A stretch of DNA of 64,000 nt from CAYHGX01 sp964356355 (GTDB taxonomy: Bacteria > Patescibacteriota > Gracilibacteria > UBA1369 > LOWO2-01-FULL-3). Position numbers and translations under genes: made by a program. The notes under the pieces were generated by a model. It was not told the origin of the DNA. It ran no database searches and saw only the letters and a program-made list of their open reading frames with translations. This document shows, in pieces, positions 1-7,448 of the stretch. The stretch is taken from contig CAYHGX010000001.1 in NCBI GenBank assembly GCA_964356355.1, positions 90,546-154,545 of the forward strand, given 5' to 3'. Position 1 is the first letter of the stretch, and each line of letters opens with the position of its first letter.

Positions 1-1078
1 TACAGTGAGATTGGTTGGTAAGAATTTGAATAATTTGCGTGATTTTTCGGGTGAAATTGAGAAGCTGGTGGGAGGAGTGGTGGGCACTAAGAATATCAAG
101 AATTCTTTGGGAGGTGGTGTGAATGAGTTTAAATATGTGCTCGATAAGGATGCTTTGAATTTGCATGGGCTTAGTGCGTTGCAGGTTGCGGCTACTATCA
201 GATCTATATTGCAGGGGATTGATCTTGGGAATGTTAAAATAGATGGTGAGGATTTGGCCTTTGGTGTGAAGTATGATTTGCCTAAGGAGGAGGGTTATAC
301 CAATTTATCTTTGGATGTAATTCAGGATTTTGAGATTAATACTCCGAAAGGTTATGCAGTAACTTTGGGTGAGCTTGGGCATTATTATTTTGAACAGAGT
401 GCAAGTGTGATTGGGCGAGAGGATCAGAAGGATGTAGTGAAGGTTACGAGTGGAGTGGAGGAGGGGTATAATGCCGTGGATTTGACCGCGATAATTGAGG
501 CGAAGATTAAAGAAATGAAGGTGCCAGATGGAATTGAGGTAAAGTTTGGTGGGGATTTGGCTGATGTGGCCGAGTCTTTTGCTGATCTTTATCGGTCTAT
601 GTTTGTGGGAGTGCTTTTGATTTTGTTTGCTTTGGTGGTGCAGTTTAATTCTTTCAAGCAGCCACTTATTATTTTGATTACTTTGCCGTTGGCTTTAATT
701 GGAGTGTTTCCTGGATTGATGCTTTTGGGCTTGAATCTGTCGTTCCCTGCCTTTTTGGGAGTGGTGGCACTGGGTGGAATTGTGGTGAATAATGCAATTG
801 TTTTGATTGATAGAATCAATGAAAACCGTGGCAATGGTGTGCCTTTTAAGAGGGCGATTGCCGATGCTTCAAGTTCCCGTTTTCAGCCGATCTTTATGAC
901 GACATTGAGTAATATCGTGGGGATTTTGCCCTTGGCGATGAGTAATGAATTTTGGGGAGGTTTGGGTTTTTCTATTGTATTTGGTTTGGCTGTTTCAACT
1001 GTGCTTACTCTCGTGGTGATCCCGATGTTTTACTATATGTTTGAAGTGAGAAATGCTAGGAAGAACGGGGAATTATAG
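1..1078 (+). CDS. RND-family efflux transporter, C-terminal part (5' end outside window)
   Basis: This is the C-terminal part (about 357 residues) of an inner-membrane RND exporter of the AcrB/MdtB (HAE1) type, which pumps substrates out using the proton gradient. The first ~190 residues are periplasmic porter/docking sequence. A cluster of hydrophobic segments follows from about residue 200: MFVGVLLILFALVVQF, then LIILITLPLALIGVF, then FPAFLGVVALGGIVVNNAIVL. The GGIVVNNAIVLIDRINE stretch is the conserved TM10-11 region of AcrB-like pumps, and TLSNIVGILPLA matches the next helix. The frame is open to the left window edge, so the true start lies upstream. It ends with TAG at 1078, a few bases past the stop of the convergent gene at 1073. 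Family assignment is firm; the substrate cannot be told. Confidence 0.9.
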   Translation, partial: TVRLVGKNLNNLRDFSGEIEKLVGGVVGTKNIKNSLGGGVNEFKYVLDKDALNLHGLSALQVAATIRSILQGIDLGNVKIDGEDLAFGVKYDLPKEEGYTNLSLDVIQDFEINTPKGYAVTLGELGHYYFEQSASVIGREDQKDVVKVTSGVEEGYNAVDLTAIIEAKIKEMKVPDGIEVKFGGDLADVAESFADLYRSMFVGVLLILFALVVQFNSFKQPLIILITLPLALIGVFPGLMLLGLNLSFPAFLGVVALGGIVVNNAIVLIDRINENRGNGVPFKRAIADASSSRFQPIFMTTLSNIVGILPLAMSNEFWGGLGFSIVFGLAVSTVLTLVVIPMFYYMFEVRNARKNGEL

Positions 1079-1447
1079 TGAACGGTGAGTTATAGTTGGG
1101 TTGTCTAGTGATCCTGATACTGTGATTGAGATGGGTGGAGTAGTATTAACCCTGAAGGAGCAAATTGCTCCTTGTTCTGGTGTAAAACAATAGGTTATCT
1201 CCGTGAAGTAAGTTGGTGGATGTGGTAGGTTTAAGGTAACGAAATAGTTCCAGGCATGGGTGTGGGCTCTGTTGATTTCCTCTCTGGATAGTGTTCTTAC
1301 TGGGGATGATGCTCTTTCGTGATGGCCATGGTTATGGTGTGGGTGTCTGTGTCCGTGTTGGTCGTTGTCATGGTCTGGATTTCGTCTGTGGTGATGTTCT
1401 CCATCATATCCTGCGTCAGGGTCACTGATTCTTTCTGGACTACTCAT
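1073..1447 (-). CDS. Small hypothetical protein with histidine-rich N-terminus
   Basis: This 124-residue protein is not recognised. Residues ~17-43 are packed with His, Asp, Asn and Arg (runs such as HGHRHPHHNHGHH), a composition known from metal-binding or metal-chaperone segments. The remaining ~75 residues look like an ordinary folded domain (THAWNYFVTLNLPHPP, then PISITVSGSLDNP). There is no signal peptide and no Cys ligand cluster. A good minus-strand promoter (TTGACC, 17-nt spacer, TATTTT) lies 34 nt upstream, which supports real expression. No clear Shine-Dalgarno is seen. It runs convergent to the RND gene and overlaps it by 6 bp. Metal binding is only inferred from composition. Confidence 0.6.
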   Translation of the reverse strand: MSSPERISDPDAGYDGEHHHRRNPDHDNDQHGHRHPHHNHGHHERASSPVRTLSREEINRAHTHAWNYFVTLNLPHPPTYFTEITYCFTPEQGAICSFRVNTTPPISITVSGSLDNPTITHRSL

Positions 1448-1481
1448 TGTTCGTTTATTATTTTAAGTTTTATTGAATTTG

Positions 1482-1510
1482 AAAATATAGTTGAAAGGGT
1501 TGTGGGTCAA
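1482..1510 (-). promoter_or_regulatory. Sigma70-type promoter of the His-rich gene
   Basis: Read on the minus strand, -35 TTGACC (1505-1510), a 17-nt spacer and -10 TATTTT (1482-1487). The start codon at 1447 follows after a roughly 30-nt untranslated leader. Confidence 0.55.
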
Positions 1511-1561
1511 TTGTTAAATCTTCGAAGTAAAGATTGGTTTGAATTGCGGCTTGTGTCCTGA

Positions 1562-1567
1562 TATATT
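1562..1567 (+). promoter_or_regulatory. -10 box placed for a leaderless manC mRNA
   Basis: TATATT lies only 7 nt before the manC ATG at 1575, so transcription would begin at or next to the start codon. A weak -35 (TTTGAA at 1538-1543, 18-nt spacer) fits. No Shine-Dalgarno is present. Confidence 0.4.
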
Positions 1568-1574
1568 AGCTTTA

Positions 1575-2615
1575 ATGAAAGCTATAATATTAGCAGGGGG
1601 TGGAGGGAGCAGGCTTTGGCCTCTTTCAACGCCGGAGCATCCAAAACAGTTTCAGTGTTTGGTTTCTGAGCATACTATGCTGGAGGAGACTATTGAAAGG
1701 TTGGACTTTTTGAGGCCAGAGGATATTTTTGTTGCCATTAATGCGCGGCATTTGGGGCTTGTGAAAAGCATTTGCCCGATGATTCCTGAGAGAAACATTA
1801 TTATTGAACCGGAATTAAGGGATACTGCTTCCTGTATTGGATTTGCGGCTGTGGTAGTGGAAAAACTTTATCCCGGAGAGGTGATGTGTGTGATTTATGC
1901 CGATCATTTGATTAAGAATAAGGCGGAGTTTCAGGAAAAGTTGAAGGTGGCGGAAAAGGTGGCTTTAGAGTCGGGGACTTTAAATATCGTAGAGGTTGTG
2001 GCTACCGAACCAAATACTAATTATGGTTATGTTGAGGTAGGGAAGGTGCTTGAAAATGTTGAAGGGACTGAGGTTTATGAGCTTAAGAGATTTGTTGAAA
2101 AGCCTGATTTTGAGACTGCTCAGAAGTTTGTGATGAGTGGGGATTTTTTGTGGAATACCGGCATTTATGTGTGGAAGACCTCGGTGTTGCTTGAAAAATA
2201 TCATGAGCATAAGCCGGAAACTTACTCGAAGTTGATGAGGATGGCTGAGGTGTATGGGACTCCTGAGCAAGAAGGTGTTGTGGGGGAGCTTTATCCTACC
2301 TTGGAAAAGATTTCTATCGATTATGCGATTATGGAGAAGGTGAATCCGAGCGAGGTGAGGATTATTAAGGCAAATTTGGGTTGGAGTGATATTGGGAATT
2401 GGGAAGCAATTTGGCAGACGCTGAATAAAGTGGAGGGTGAGAATGTTGTACGCGGTAATGTTGATCTACTTAATAGTAAGGGGTGTTTGGTTTATAGTGA
2501 TGCGGGAAAAAGGGTGATTACAATAGGAATGGAGGACACTATTATTGTGGATACTCCTGCGGGGTTGCTTGTCGCTAGGAAAGATCAGTCCAAAAAAATC
2601 AAGGACATCTTTTAG
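1575..2615 (+). CDS. manC: Mannose-1-phosphate guanylyltransferase
   Basis: This enzyme makes GDP-mannose from mannose-1-phosphate and GTP, feeding glycan and surface polysaccharide synthesis in the cytoplasm. The 346-residue protein begins with the nucleotidyltransferase signature LAGGGGSRLWPLS, followed by HPKQF and later FVEKPD, WNTGIYVWK and GWSDIGNWEAIW, all typical of the ManC/CpsB nucleotidyltransferase domain. The C-terminal mannose-6-phosphate isomerase cupin of bifunctional ManC proteins is absent, but a stand-alone cupin of that kind is the next gene. The ATG at 1575 was chosen because the conserved N-terminus begins there; the frame opens 36 nt earlier without homology. A -10-like TATATT sits just before it. 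The function call is strong. Confidence 0.93.
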   Translation: MKAIILAGGGGSRLWPLSTPEHPKQFQCLVSEHTMLEETIERLDFLRPEDIFVAINARHLGLVKSICPMIPERNIIIEPELRDTASCIGFAAVVVEKLYPGEVMCVIYADHLIKNKAEFQEKLKVAEKVALESGTLNIVEVVATEPNTNYGYVEVGKVLENVEGTEVYELKRFVEKPDFETAQKFVMSGDFLWNTGIYVWKTSVLLEKYHEHKPETYSKLMRMAEVYGTPEQEGVVGELYPTLEKISIDYAIMEKVNPSEVRIIKANLGWSDIGNWEAIWQTLNKVEGENVVRGNVDLLNSKGCLVYSDAGKRVITIGMEDTIIVDTPAGLLVARKDQSKKIKDIF

Positions 2616-2622
2616 CCTTCTC

Positions 2623-2651
2623 TTTCAAAATAGGCCTGTTTCAACTATACT
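2623..2651 (+). promoter_or_regulatory. Promoter of the cupin gene
   Basis: TTTCAA (2623-2628), 17-nt spacer, TATACT (2646-2651), in the 65-nt gap after manC. It would give the cupin gene its own start site about 23 nt before its ATG. Confidence 0.45.
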
Positions 2652-2680
2652 TCGCAAGATCAAAATTCTGACTGCTTTTT

Positions 2681-3094
2681 ATGCAAGAGAATCATCAAGT
2701 ACAAATCAAACTAAAGCCTTGGGGAAGCGAAATATGGTTCGCTCATACTCCTGAATATGCGGGTAAGATTTTGCGAATTACCAAGGGGCATAGGTATAGT
2801 TTGCAATATCATGAACGTAAGAAAGAAACACAATATCTTTATAAGGGCAAGGTGAAGCTGATTTTTGGTGATAAGGAAAATGAGTTGAAGGAGCGTATTA
2901 TGGAGGTGGGTGACAAGGTGGACGTGTTACCTTTTACTATTCATAGGCTTGAGGCACTTGAAGATAGTGAGGTGGTGGAGGTTTCTACACCTGAGTTGGA
3001 TGACGTGGTGAAGTTGCAGGATGATTATGGCAGAAGTGGCAAAGGAAATGACGAAAGTTCTGATATAAATTTACATAATATAAATTACAAATAA
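2681..3094 (+). CDS. Cupin-domain protein, type II mannose-6-phosphate isomerase-like
   Basis: This 137-residue single-domain cupin matches the C-terminal isomerase half of bifunctional ManC/AlgA enzymes: an N-terminal KPWGSEIWFAHTPEYAGKIL, then GHRYSLQYHERKKETQYL (first cupin box with metal-binding His/Glu), then GDKVDVLPFTIHRLEAL (second box). In the family this domain interconverts fructose-6-phosphate and mannose-6-phosphate, although small members can have other sugar-isomerase or binding roles. Its position right after manC suggests the two halves work in one GDP-mannose pathway as separate polypeptides. The last ~20 residues (DDYGRSGKGNDESSD and onward) look disordered. Cupin fold is certain; isomerase activity is inferred. 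Confidence 0.8.
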   Translation: MQENHQVQIKLKPWGSEIWFAHTPEYAGKILRITKGHRYSLQYHERKKETQYLYKGKVKLIFGDKENELKERIMEVGDKVDVLPFTIHRLEALEDSEVVEVSTPELDDVVKLQDDYGRSGKGNDESSDINLHNINYK

Positions 3095-3105
3095 TCCCGT
3101 TTATC

Positions 3106-6100
3106 ATGAAAAAATTCTTATCTTGGAAAATAATTCTGATTCTAGTTGTAACTCTGGTGCTGGGCTTTTTTGATTTACCGGATAATATTCAAACAAAGCT
3201 TGTGCCTTTTACTCCTGAATCAATAGTGAAGGCTAAGATTGTTCTTGGTTTGGATATGCAGGGTGGAAGTCAGCTTGATTATAAGGTTGATTTGAGAAAG
3301 GTGGCCGTTGCTGATCAGAAGGATATTTTAGATGGTGTAGAGACCATTATTGAGAAACGTGTAAATGGACTTGGTGTGGCTGAGCCTAATATTTATCAGT
3401 CTGATATTGCAGGTGAGAAGCATATTATTGTGGAGTTGGCGGACAGTGGAGTTGTAACTCAAGAGGATACTGATAAGTATCTTGGTGTTGGAAAGTTGGT
3501 GGCTGATCTGTCTGATGATGAAAGGAAAACTGTTGGTTTGGAAAAAGCAAAAGAGACTGTGGGCAAAACGATTCAGTTGGAATTTAAAGAGCAGAGAGAT
3601 CCAAGTGATGTTGATCCAAATGAGGCTGAGAAGATCAAGGGGCAGGCTCAGGCCGCGTTGGATAGAGTGAAGAAGGGAGATGATTTTTCAGTTGTAGGAC
3701 AGGAGGAAATGCAGGCTTATCCAGGTAAGGTTACTTATAATAAATCTGATTTCATTTTTGAAAGTAAGTTGAGTAATAAAGAGAAGGATATAGTTTTGAA
3801 GTTTAAAAAAGGAGAGTTTAGTTCAGATCTTTCTGAGGCAGGTGGGAATATTACAATTGATCAAACTACCGGTAGTGCAGTGGAGGATAAGGGCTATATG
3901 ATGTACAAACTGGATGATGTTAAGGATGAAGTTAAGGATAAAAAGCAGGTAGTTGCGGAACATATTTTGATTGCATACAAGGGGGCTGATAGCGCAGCTG
4001 CAGGGGTGGTAAGAAGTGATGCTGATGCTAAGAAGTTGGCTGATGAGGTGCTGGCAAAGGTTAAGGCTGATGGAAGTTTTGAAGATTTGGCGAAGCAGTA
4101 TTCTGATGATGCTAGTAATAAGGATGATGGTGGTAAGTTGAAGGATCCGATTGCTGCGAATGGTAAATATGTTTTTGATTTTGAGGACGCTGGTTTGAAG
4201 CAACTTAATAAGGCTGGAGATATTACCAGTGTTGTTAAGACTAAGTTTGGTTATCATATTATTAAAGCGGTTGCAGTTAATACTGATGTGAAGGAGAAGC
4301 AGTATCAGTATGAATCTATTTTCTTTTCTACTACACCGGATCCTTGGAAGGAAACTGGTTTGACTGGTGAGCAGTTTGTGAGAGCGGATACCGCTGTGAA
4401 TAATCTTTTCCAGCCATATATTACAATTCAATTTAACGATGAAGGTGCTAAGTTGTTTGAAGAAATAACTGGAAGAAATGTAGGTAAGCCTGTTGCGGTT
4501 TTCGTTGGGGGTGAGCTGATTTCTTCTCCAAATGTGAATGAGAAAATTGCTGGAGGTCAGGCTCAAATTACTGGTCAGTTTACAAATGAAGAGGCTGAGG
4601 CTCTTAAGAGAAACTTGAATACAGGTGCTATTCCGGCGCCAATTGTGCTGACTGGTGAATATACTATTGGAGCGACTCTGGGTAAGGAGGCACTTGATCA
4701 AAGTGTGAAGGCTGGTTTTATTGGTGTATTCTTGGTGGTGCTCTTTATGATTGCTTATTATCGTTTGCCAGGTTTATTGGCGAGTTTGGCCTTGGTTTCT
4801 TATGGTGCAATTTTGCTTTTCTTGGTGAAGGCGCATTTGAGTATTGGTCTTTCTATTGGCATCGCTTTGGTGGTGTTTGCCTTCCTGGTAACGCGTGTAG
4901 TGAACAGTAAGGAGGCCGGTGTGGAGAAGTTTTTGTCTTTTGCTTTAAGCTGTGTGGCGTTCTTCTTTATGACTTATATGTTGAAGAGTGGAGTGGTGGT
5001 GACTGTGGCTGGTATGGCCGGTATTATTATGTCATTTGGTATGGCGGTAGATGCTAATATCTTGATTTTTGAAAGACTTAAGGAGGAATTGAGAACTGGT
5101 AAAACTTTAAGTAATGCTGTTGATACTGCGTTTGTTAGAGCTTGGAGTGCGATTCGCGATTCAAACTTCTCTACTCTTATTACTTGTGCGATTTTGTTTT
5201 ACTTCGGTAGTTCTATCGTTAGAGGGTTTGCCTTTAACTTGATTGCTGGTGTGCTTGTATCTATGTTTACGGCTATTACAATTACTAGAACTTTGCTTAA
5301 AGGATTTATTGGCAGCAAAATTGCTCAGAATCTTAAGAATTTTGGTTTCCAGGGAAATAAGGAAATTACTCATATTGGTTTCATGAAGAGAAGTAATACT
5401 TTGTTTGGTATTTCAGGAGGTTTAGCTGTTGTGGCTGTGATCGCAATTGCCGTTTATGGTTTGAATCTTGGAATTGATTTCAAAGGTGGAACGTTGCAGG
5501 AATTTAAATTTTCTGAACCAGTTGTGAAGGAAAAATTAGTAGGGGCTTTGAGTGAAATTGCTCCAGATTTCAAGGATGCTGATTTGACAGGTGCCCAGGT
5601 GATCGAAAGTGGTGAAAACTCATTTGTTGTTAAGACTAAATATCTTACTTCTGATATTCATGAGCAAATAACAACGAAATTAAAGGATAGACTTCCTGCT
5701 TTTACTCAGCCAAGGTTTAATACGATTGGTCCGGTTATTGGAGCGACTTTGTTGAACAAGGCTATAGTGGCCTGTGTTTTTGCACTTGTGATGATTATTC
5801 TTTATCTAGCTTTTGCTTTCCGCAAAATTCCAAAAGAGGTGAGTCCTTGGAGATTTGGTGTTTCTGCCGTGATTGCGTTGGTGCATGATATTGTGATTGT
5901 TGCTGGTGTGTTTGCGGTACTTGGTCACTTTGCTAATGTGGAAATTAACGCTCTCTTTATAACGGCTGTTTTGACTGTATTTGGTTATTCTGTGCATGAC
6001 AGTATTGTGGTGTTGGATAGATTGAGAGAGAATTTGCTTCATGCGCCTGCAGGTGAAACTTTAGATGAAACTGCGAATAAGGCTTTGAATCAGACCCTTG

Positions 6101-6291
6101 GACGTTCATTGAACACTTCAGTTTCAGTGTTGCTTTCTTTGATTGCGGTTTTGATTTTCGGAAGTAGTTCAATTTTCTACTTTGTGTTGGCTTTGACTAT
6201 TGGTATTTTCATTGGTACTTATTCCTCAATTTTCTTGGCAACTCCATTGGTTGTTGTGTGGAATAATTGGGCTACGAAGAGAGGTAAATAA
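3106..6291 (+). CDS. secDF: SecD-SecF fusion translocase subunit with inserted parvulin (PpiC) domain
   Basis: SecDF uses the proton gradient to help the SecYEG channel complete protein export. This 1061-residue protein starts with a membrane anchor (WKIILILVVTLVLGFF) and the SecD P1 start (VLGLDMQGGSQLDYKVD). An insertion follows: residues ~281-392 form a PpiC/parvulin peptidyl-prolyl isomerase domain (VVAEHILI, then FEDLAKQYSDDASNKDDGG, then GDITSVVKTKFGYHIIK). The stretch ~160-275 looks like a second, degenerate parvulin-like unit. SecD sequence resumes (FNDEGAKLFEEITGRNVGKPVAVFVGG) with six TM segments and GMAVDANILIFERLKEEL. The SecF half starts near residue 750 (GLNLGIDFKGGTLQEFKF) and ends with VFGYSVHDSIVVLDRLREN. 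Fusion of SecD and SecF is known in Bacillus; the internal isomerase is unusual. No strong ribosome-binding site is visible. Confidence 0.93.
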   Translation: MKKFLSWKIILILVVTLVLGFFDLPDNIQTKLVPFTPESIVKAKIVLGLDMQGGSQLDYKVDLRKVAVADQKDILDGVETIIEKRVNGLGVAEPNIYQSDIAGEKHIIVELADSGVVTQEDTDKYLGVGKLVADLSDDERKTVGLEKAKETVGKTIQLEFKEQRDPSDVDPNEAEKIKGQAQAALDRVKKGDDFSVVGQEEMQAYPGKVTYNKSDFIFESKLSNKEKDIVLKFKKGEFSSDLSEAGGNITIDQTTGSAVEDKGYMMYKLDDVKDEVKDKKQVVAEHILIAYKGADSAAAGVVRSDADAKKLADEVLAKVKADGSFEDLAKQYSDDASNKDDGGKLKDPIAANGKYVFDFEDAGLKQLNKAGDITSVVKTKFGYHIIKAVAVNTDVKEKQYQYESIFFSTTPDPWKETGLTGEQFVRADTAVNNLFQPYITIQFNDEGAKLFEEITGRNVGKPVAVFVGGELISSPNVNEKIAGGQAQITGQFTNEEAEALKRNLNTGAIPAPIVLTGEYTIGATLGKEALDQSVKAGFIGVFLVVLFMIAYYRLPGLLASLALVSYGAILLFLVKAHLSIGLSIGIALVVFAFLVTRVVNSKEAGVEKFLSFALSCVAFFFMTYMLKSGVVVTVAGMAGIIMSFGMAVDANILIFERLKEELRTGKTLSNAVDTAFVRAWSAIRDSNFSTLITCAILFYFGSSIVRGFAFNLIAGVLVSMFTAITITRTLLKGFIGSKIAQNLKNFGFQGNKEITHIGFMKRSNTLFGISGGLAVVAVIAIAVYGLNLGIDFKGGTLQEFKFSEPVVKEKLVGALSEIAPDFKDADLTGAQVIESGENSFVVKTKYLTSDIHEQITTKLKDRLPAFTQPRFNTIGPVIGATLLNKAIVACVFALVMIILYLAFAFRKIPKEVSPWRFGVSAVIALVHDIVIVAGVFAVLGHFANVEINALFITAVLTVFGYSVHDSIVVLDRLRENLLHAPAGETLDETANKALNQTLGRSLNTSVSVLLSLIAVLIFGSSSIFYFVLALTIGIFIGTYSSIFLATPLVVVWNNWATKRGK

Positions 6292-6314
6292 TGGATTTAT
6301 AACTTTGAAATTTT

Positions 6315-6343
6315 GGAGCCAGATGATATTATCCTCTGGCTCC
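6315..6343 (+). terminator. Hairpin after secDF
   Basis: A perfect 9-bp inverted repeat, GGAGCCAGA / TCTGGCTCC, with an 11-nt loop, lies between secDF and tRNA-Arg. The tail is not U-rich, so it may be a weak terminator or a processing hairpin. Confidence 0.5.
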
Positions 6344-6354
6344 ATTGTGAATAT

Positions 6355-6431
6355 GCACCCTTAGCTCAACTGGATAGAGCGTTGGTCTTCGGAACCAAAG
6401 GTTACAGGTTCGATTCCTGTAGGGTGCACCA
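6355..6431 (+). tRNA. tRNA-Arg (anticodon TCG)
   Basis: The cloverleaf is complete. Acceptor GCACCCT pairs with AGGGTGC, the D arm contains AGCTCAACTGGATAGAGC, and the anticodon arm is TTGGT-CTTCGGA-ACCAA with anticodon TCG (reads CGA). The T arm is ACAGG-TTCGATT-CCTGT. The discriminator base is A and the CCA end is encoded (6429-6431). Confidence 0.97.
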
Positions 6432-6509
6432 AGAAAACCAGAAAGCACGCATCTTCGCTTTCATCTGCAAAAATCTCTCAAACACGTACGGTTTGTACGC
6501 TTATTTCAA

Positions 6510-6538
6510 GATTTTTTTGTTTCAAGCAAATCTGCATA
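6510..6538 (+). repeat. 29-nt repeat downstream of tRNA-Arg (copy 1)
   Basis: The 29 bases beginning GATTTTTTTGTTTC and ending CTGCATA recur exactly at 55969-55997, downstream of tRNA-Lys. The rest of the 107-nt stretch after tRNA-Arg holds a small hairpin (CGTAC / GTACG near 6485-6500) and no convincing gene. Confidence 0.75.
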
Positions 6539-6664
6539 TTACCTTAGGCTGCGGTGGATGCGGGATTGGTTATAGATCATGCAGACGGTGGCTAGGACGA
6601 GCGTTTGAATGGCTTCGCGTAGAGCGTCTTCTTGGGGGATGAATTGTGAGTTTTCTGGGTGCAT
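6539..6664 (-). CDS. Possible 41-residue orphan protein
   Basis: A minus-strand ORF running from ATG at 6664 to TAA at 6539 would encode a 41-residue peptide starting MHPENSQFIPQEDALREAI, with a mildly hydrophobic centre (TLVLATVCMIY) and a basic end (RIHRSLR). The composition is protein-like and fits the minus-strand codon bias, and it fills a gap otherwise free of genes. There is no homologue I recognise and no clear Shine-Dalgarno, so it may be chance. Its stop abuts the 29-nt repeat. Confidence 0.3.
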   Translation of the reverse strand: MHPENSQFIPQEDALREAIQTLVLATVCMIYNQSRIHRSLR

Positions 6665-6743
6665 GAGTCTTACTTAGGTTGTTACTATACGCTATTTTTG
6701 CCGATTGTCAATGGCGGTTTTGGTGCAAATTTTGGGGAAGTTG

Positions 6744-6749
6744 TTATAT
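6744..6749 (+). promoter_or_regulatory. -10 box placed for a leaderless gpmA mRNA
   Basis: TATATT ends 7 nt before the gpmA ATG, with no Shine-Dalgarno between. A -35 is poor (TTGGTG at 6720-6725, 18-nt spacer). The same layout is seen at manC and trhP. Confidence 0.4.
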
Positions 6750-6756
6750 TGGCTGC

Positions 6757-7446
6757 ATGTATAAATTGGTACTTCTTAGGCACGGTGAAAGCACTTGGAA
6801 TATGGAGAATCGGTTCACTGGTTGGACTGATGTGGATTTGAGCGTGAAGGGTAGAAATGAGGCTAGGGTCGCTGGTGAGATGTTGAAAAGGGATGGGGTT
6901 GTTTTTGATGTGGCTTTTACCTCTTTGCAGAAGAGAGCTATAGATACGATGGAAATTGCGATGGGGATTTTGGGTGGAAATCCCGAGGTGGTGAAATCCT
7001 GGAAATTGAATGAACGTCACTATGGTGCATTGCAGGGGTTGAATAAGGCGGAAACGGCTGAAAAGTATGGTGATGAACAGGTTCATATTTGGCGCAGGAG
7101 TTATGATGTGAGGCCGCCGGCGTTGACTGAAGATGATGAACGTTATCCGGGAAATGATCCAGCTTACAAAGATTTCCCAAAGGCGGATTTGCCTTTAACT
7201 GAGTCGTTAAAGGATACTGTGGAGAGGGTTATTCCTTATTATGAGAATAAGATTTTGCCGTTGATGAAGAGTGGAAAGAGATTGATTATTGTGGCTCATG
7301 GTAATAGTTTGCGAGCTTTAGTGAAGCACCTTGATCATATTTCTGATGAGAAAATTCCAGAATTAAATATTCCTACTGGCGTGCCTTTAGTGTATGAGTT
7401 TGATGAAGATTTTAGGCCGGTGAAGCACTATTATCTTGGTGCTTAA
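6757..7446 (+). CDS. gpmA: 2,3-bisphosphoglycerate-dependent phosphoglycerate mutase
   Basis: This glycolytic enzyme interconverts 3- and 2-phosphoglycerate. The 229-residue length is usual for the family. The catalytic signature LVLLRHGESTWN carries the phosphorylated His near residue 9. NRFTGWTDVDLSVKGRNEA, TSLQKRAIDTM, NERHYGALQGLNKAETAEKYG and VAHGNSLRALVKHL (second catalytic His) are all intact. The ATG at 6757 was chosen because the conserved protein starts exactly there; an upstream in-frame extension of 26 residues is not homologous and would precede the likely promoter. It is a single gene, convergent with pilD only 2 bp away. The other glycolytic gene in the window is pyk. Confidence 0.96.
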   Translation: MYKLVLLRHGESTWNMENRFTGWTDVDLSVKGRNEARVAGEMLKRDGVVFDVAFTSLQKRAIDTMEIAMGILGGNPEVVKSWKLNERHYGALQGLNKAETAEKYGDEQVHIWRRSYDVRPPALTEDDERYPGNDPAYKDFPKADLPLTESLKDTVERVIPYYENKILPLMKSGKRLIIVAHGNSLRALVKHLDHISDEKIPELNIPTGVPLVYEFDEDFRPVKHYYLGA

Positions 7447-7448
7447 TT

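Noticed and set aside
3823..4701. 292-residue minus-strand frame inside secDF
   Set aside because: It lies wholly within the intact SecDF gene and is a shadow of its codon use.
6313..6642. Plus-strand 109-residue frame running through tRNA-Arg and the 29-nt repeat
   Set aside because: It is a read through of a certain tRNA gene and has no protein-like features.
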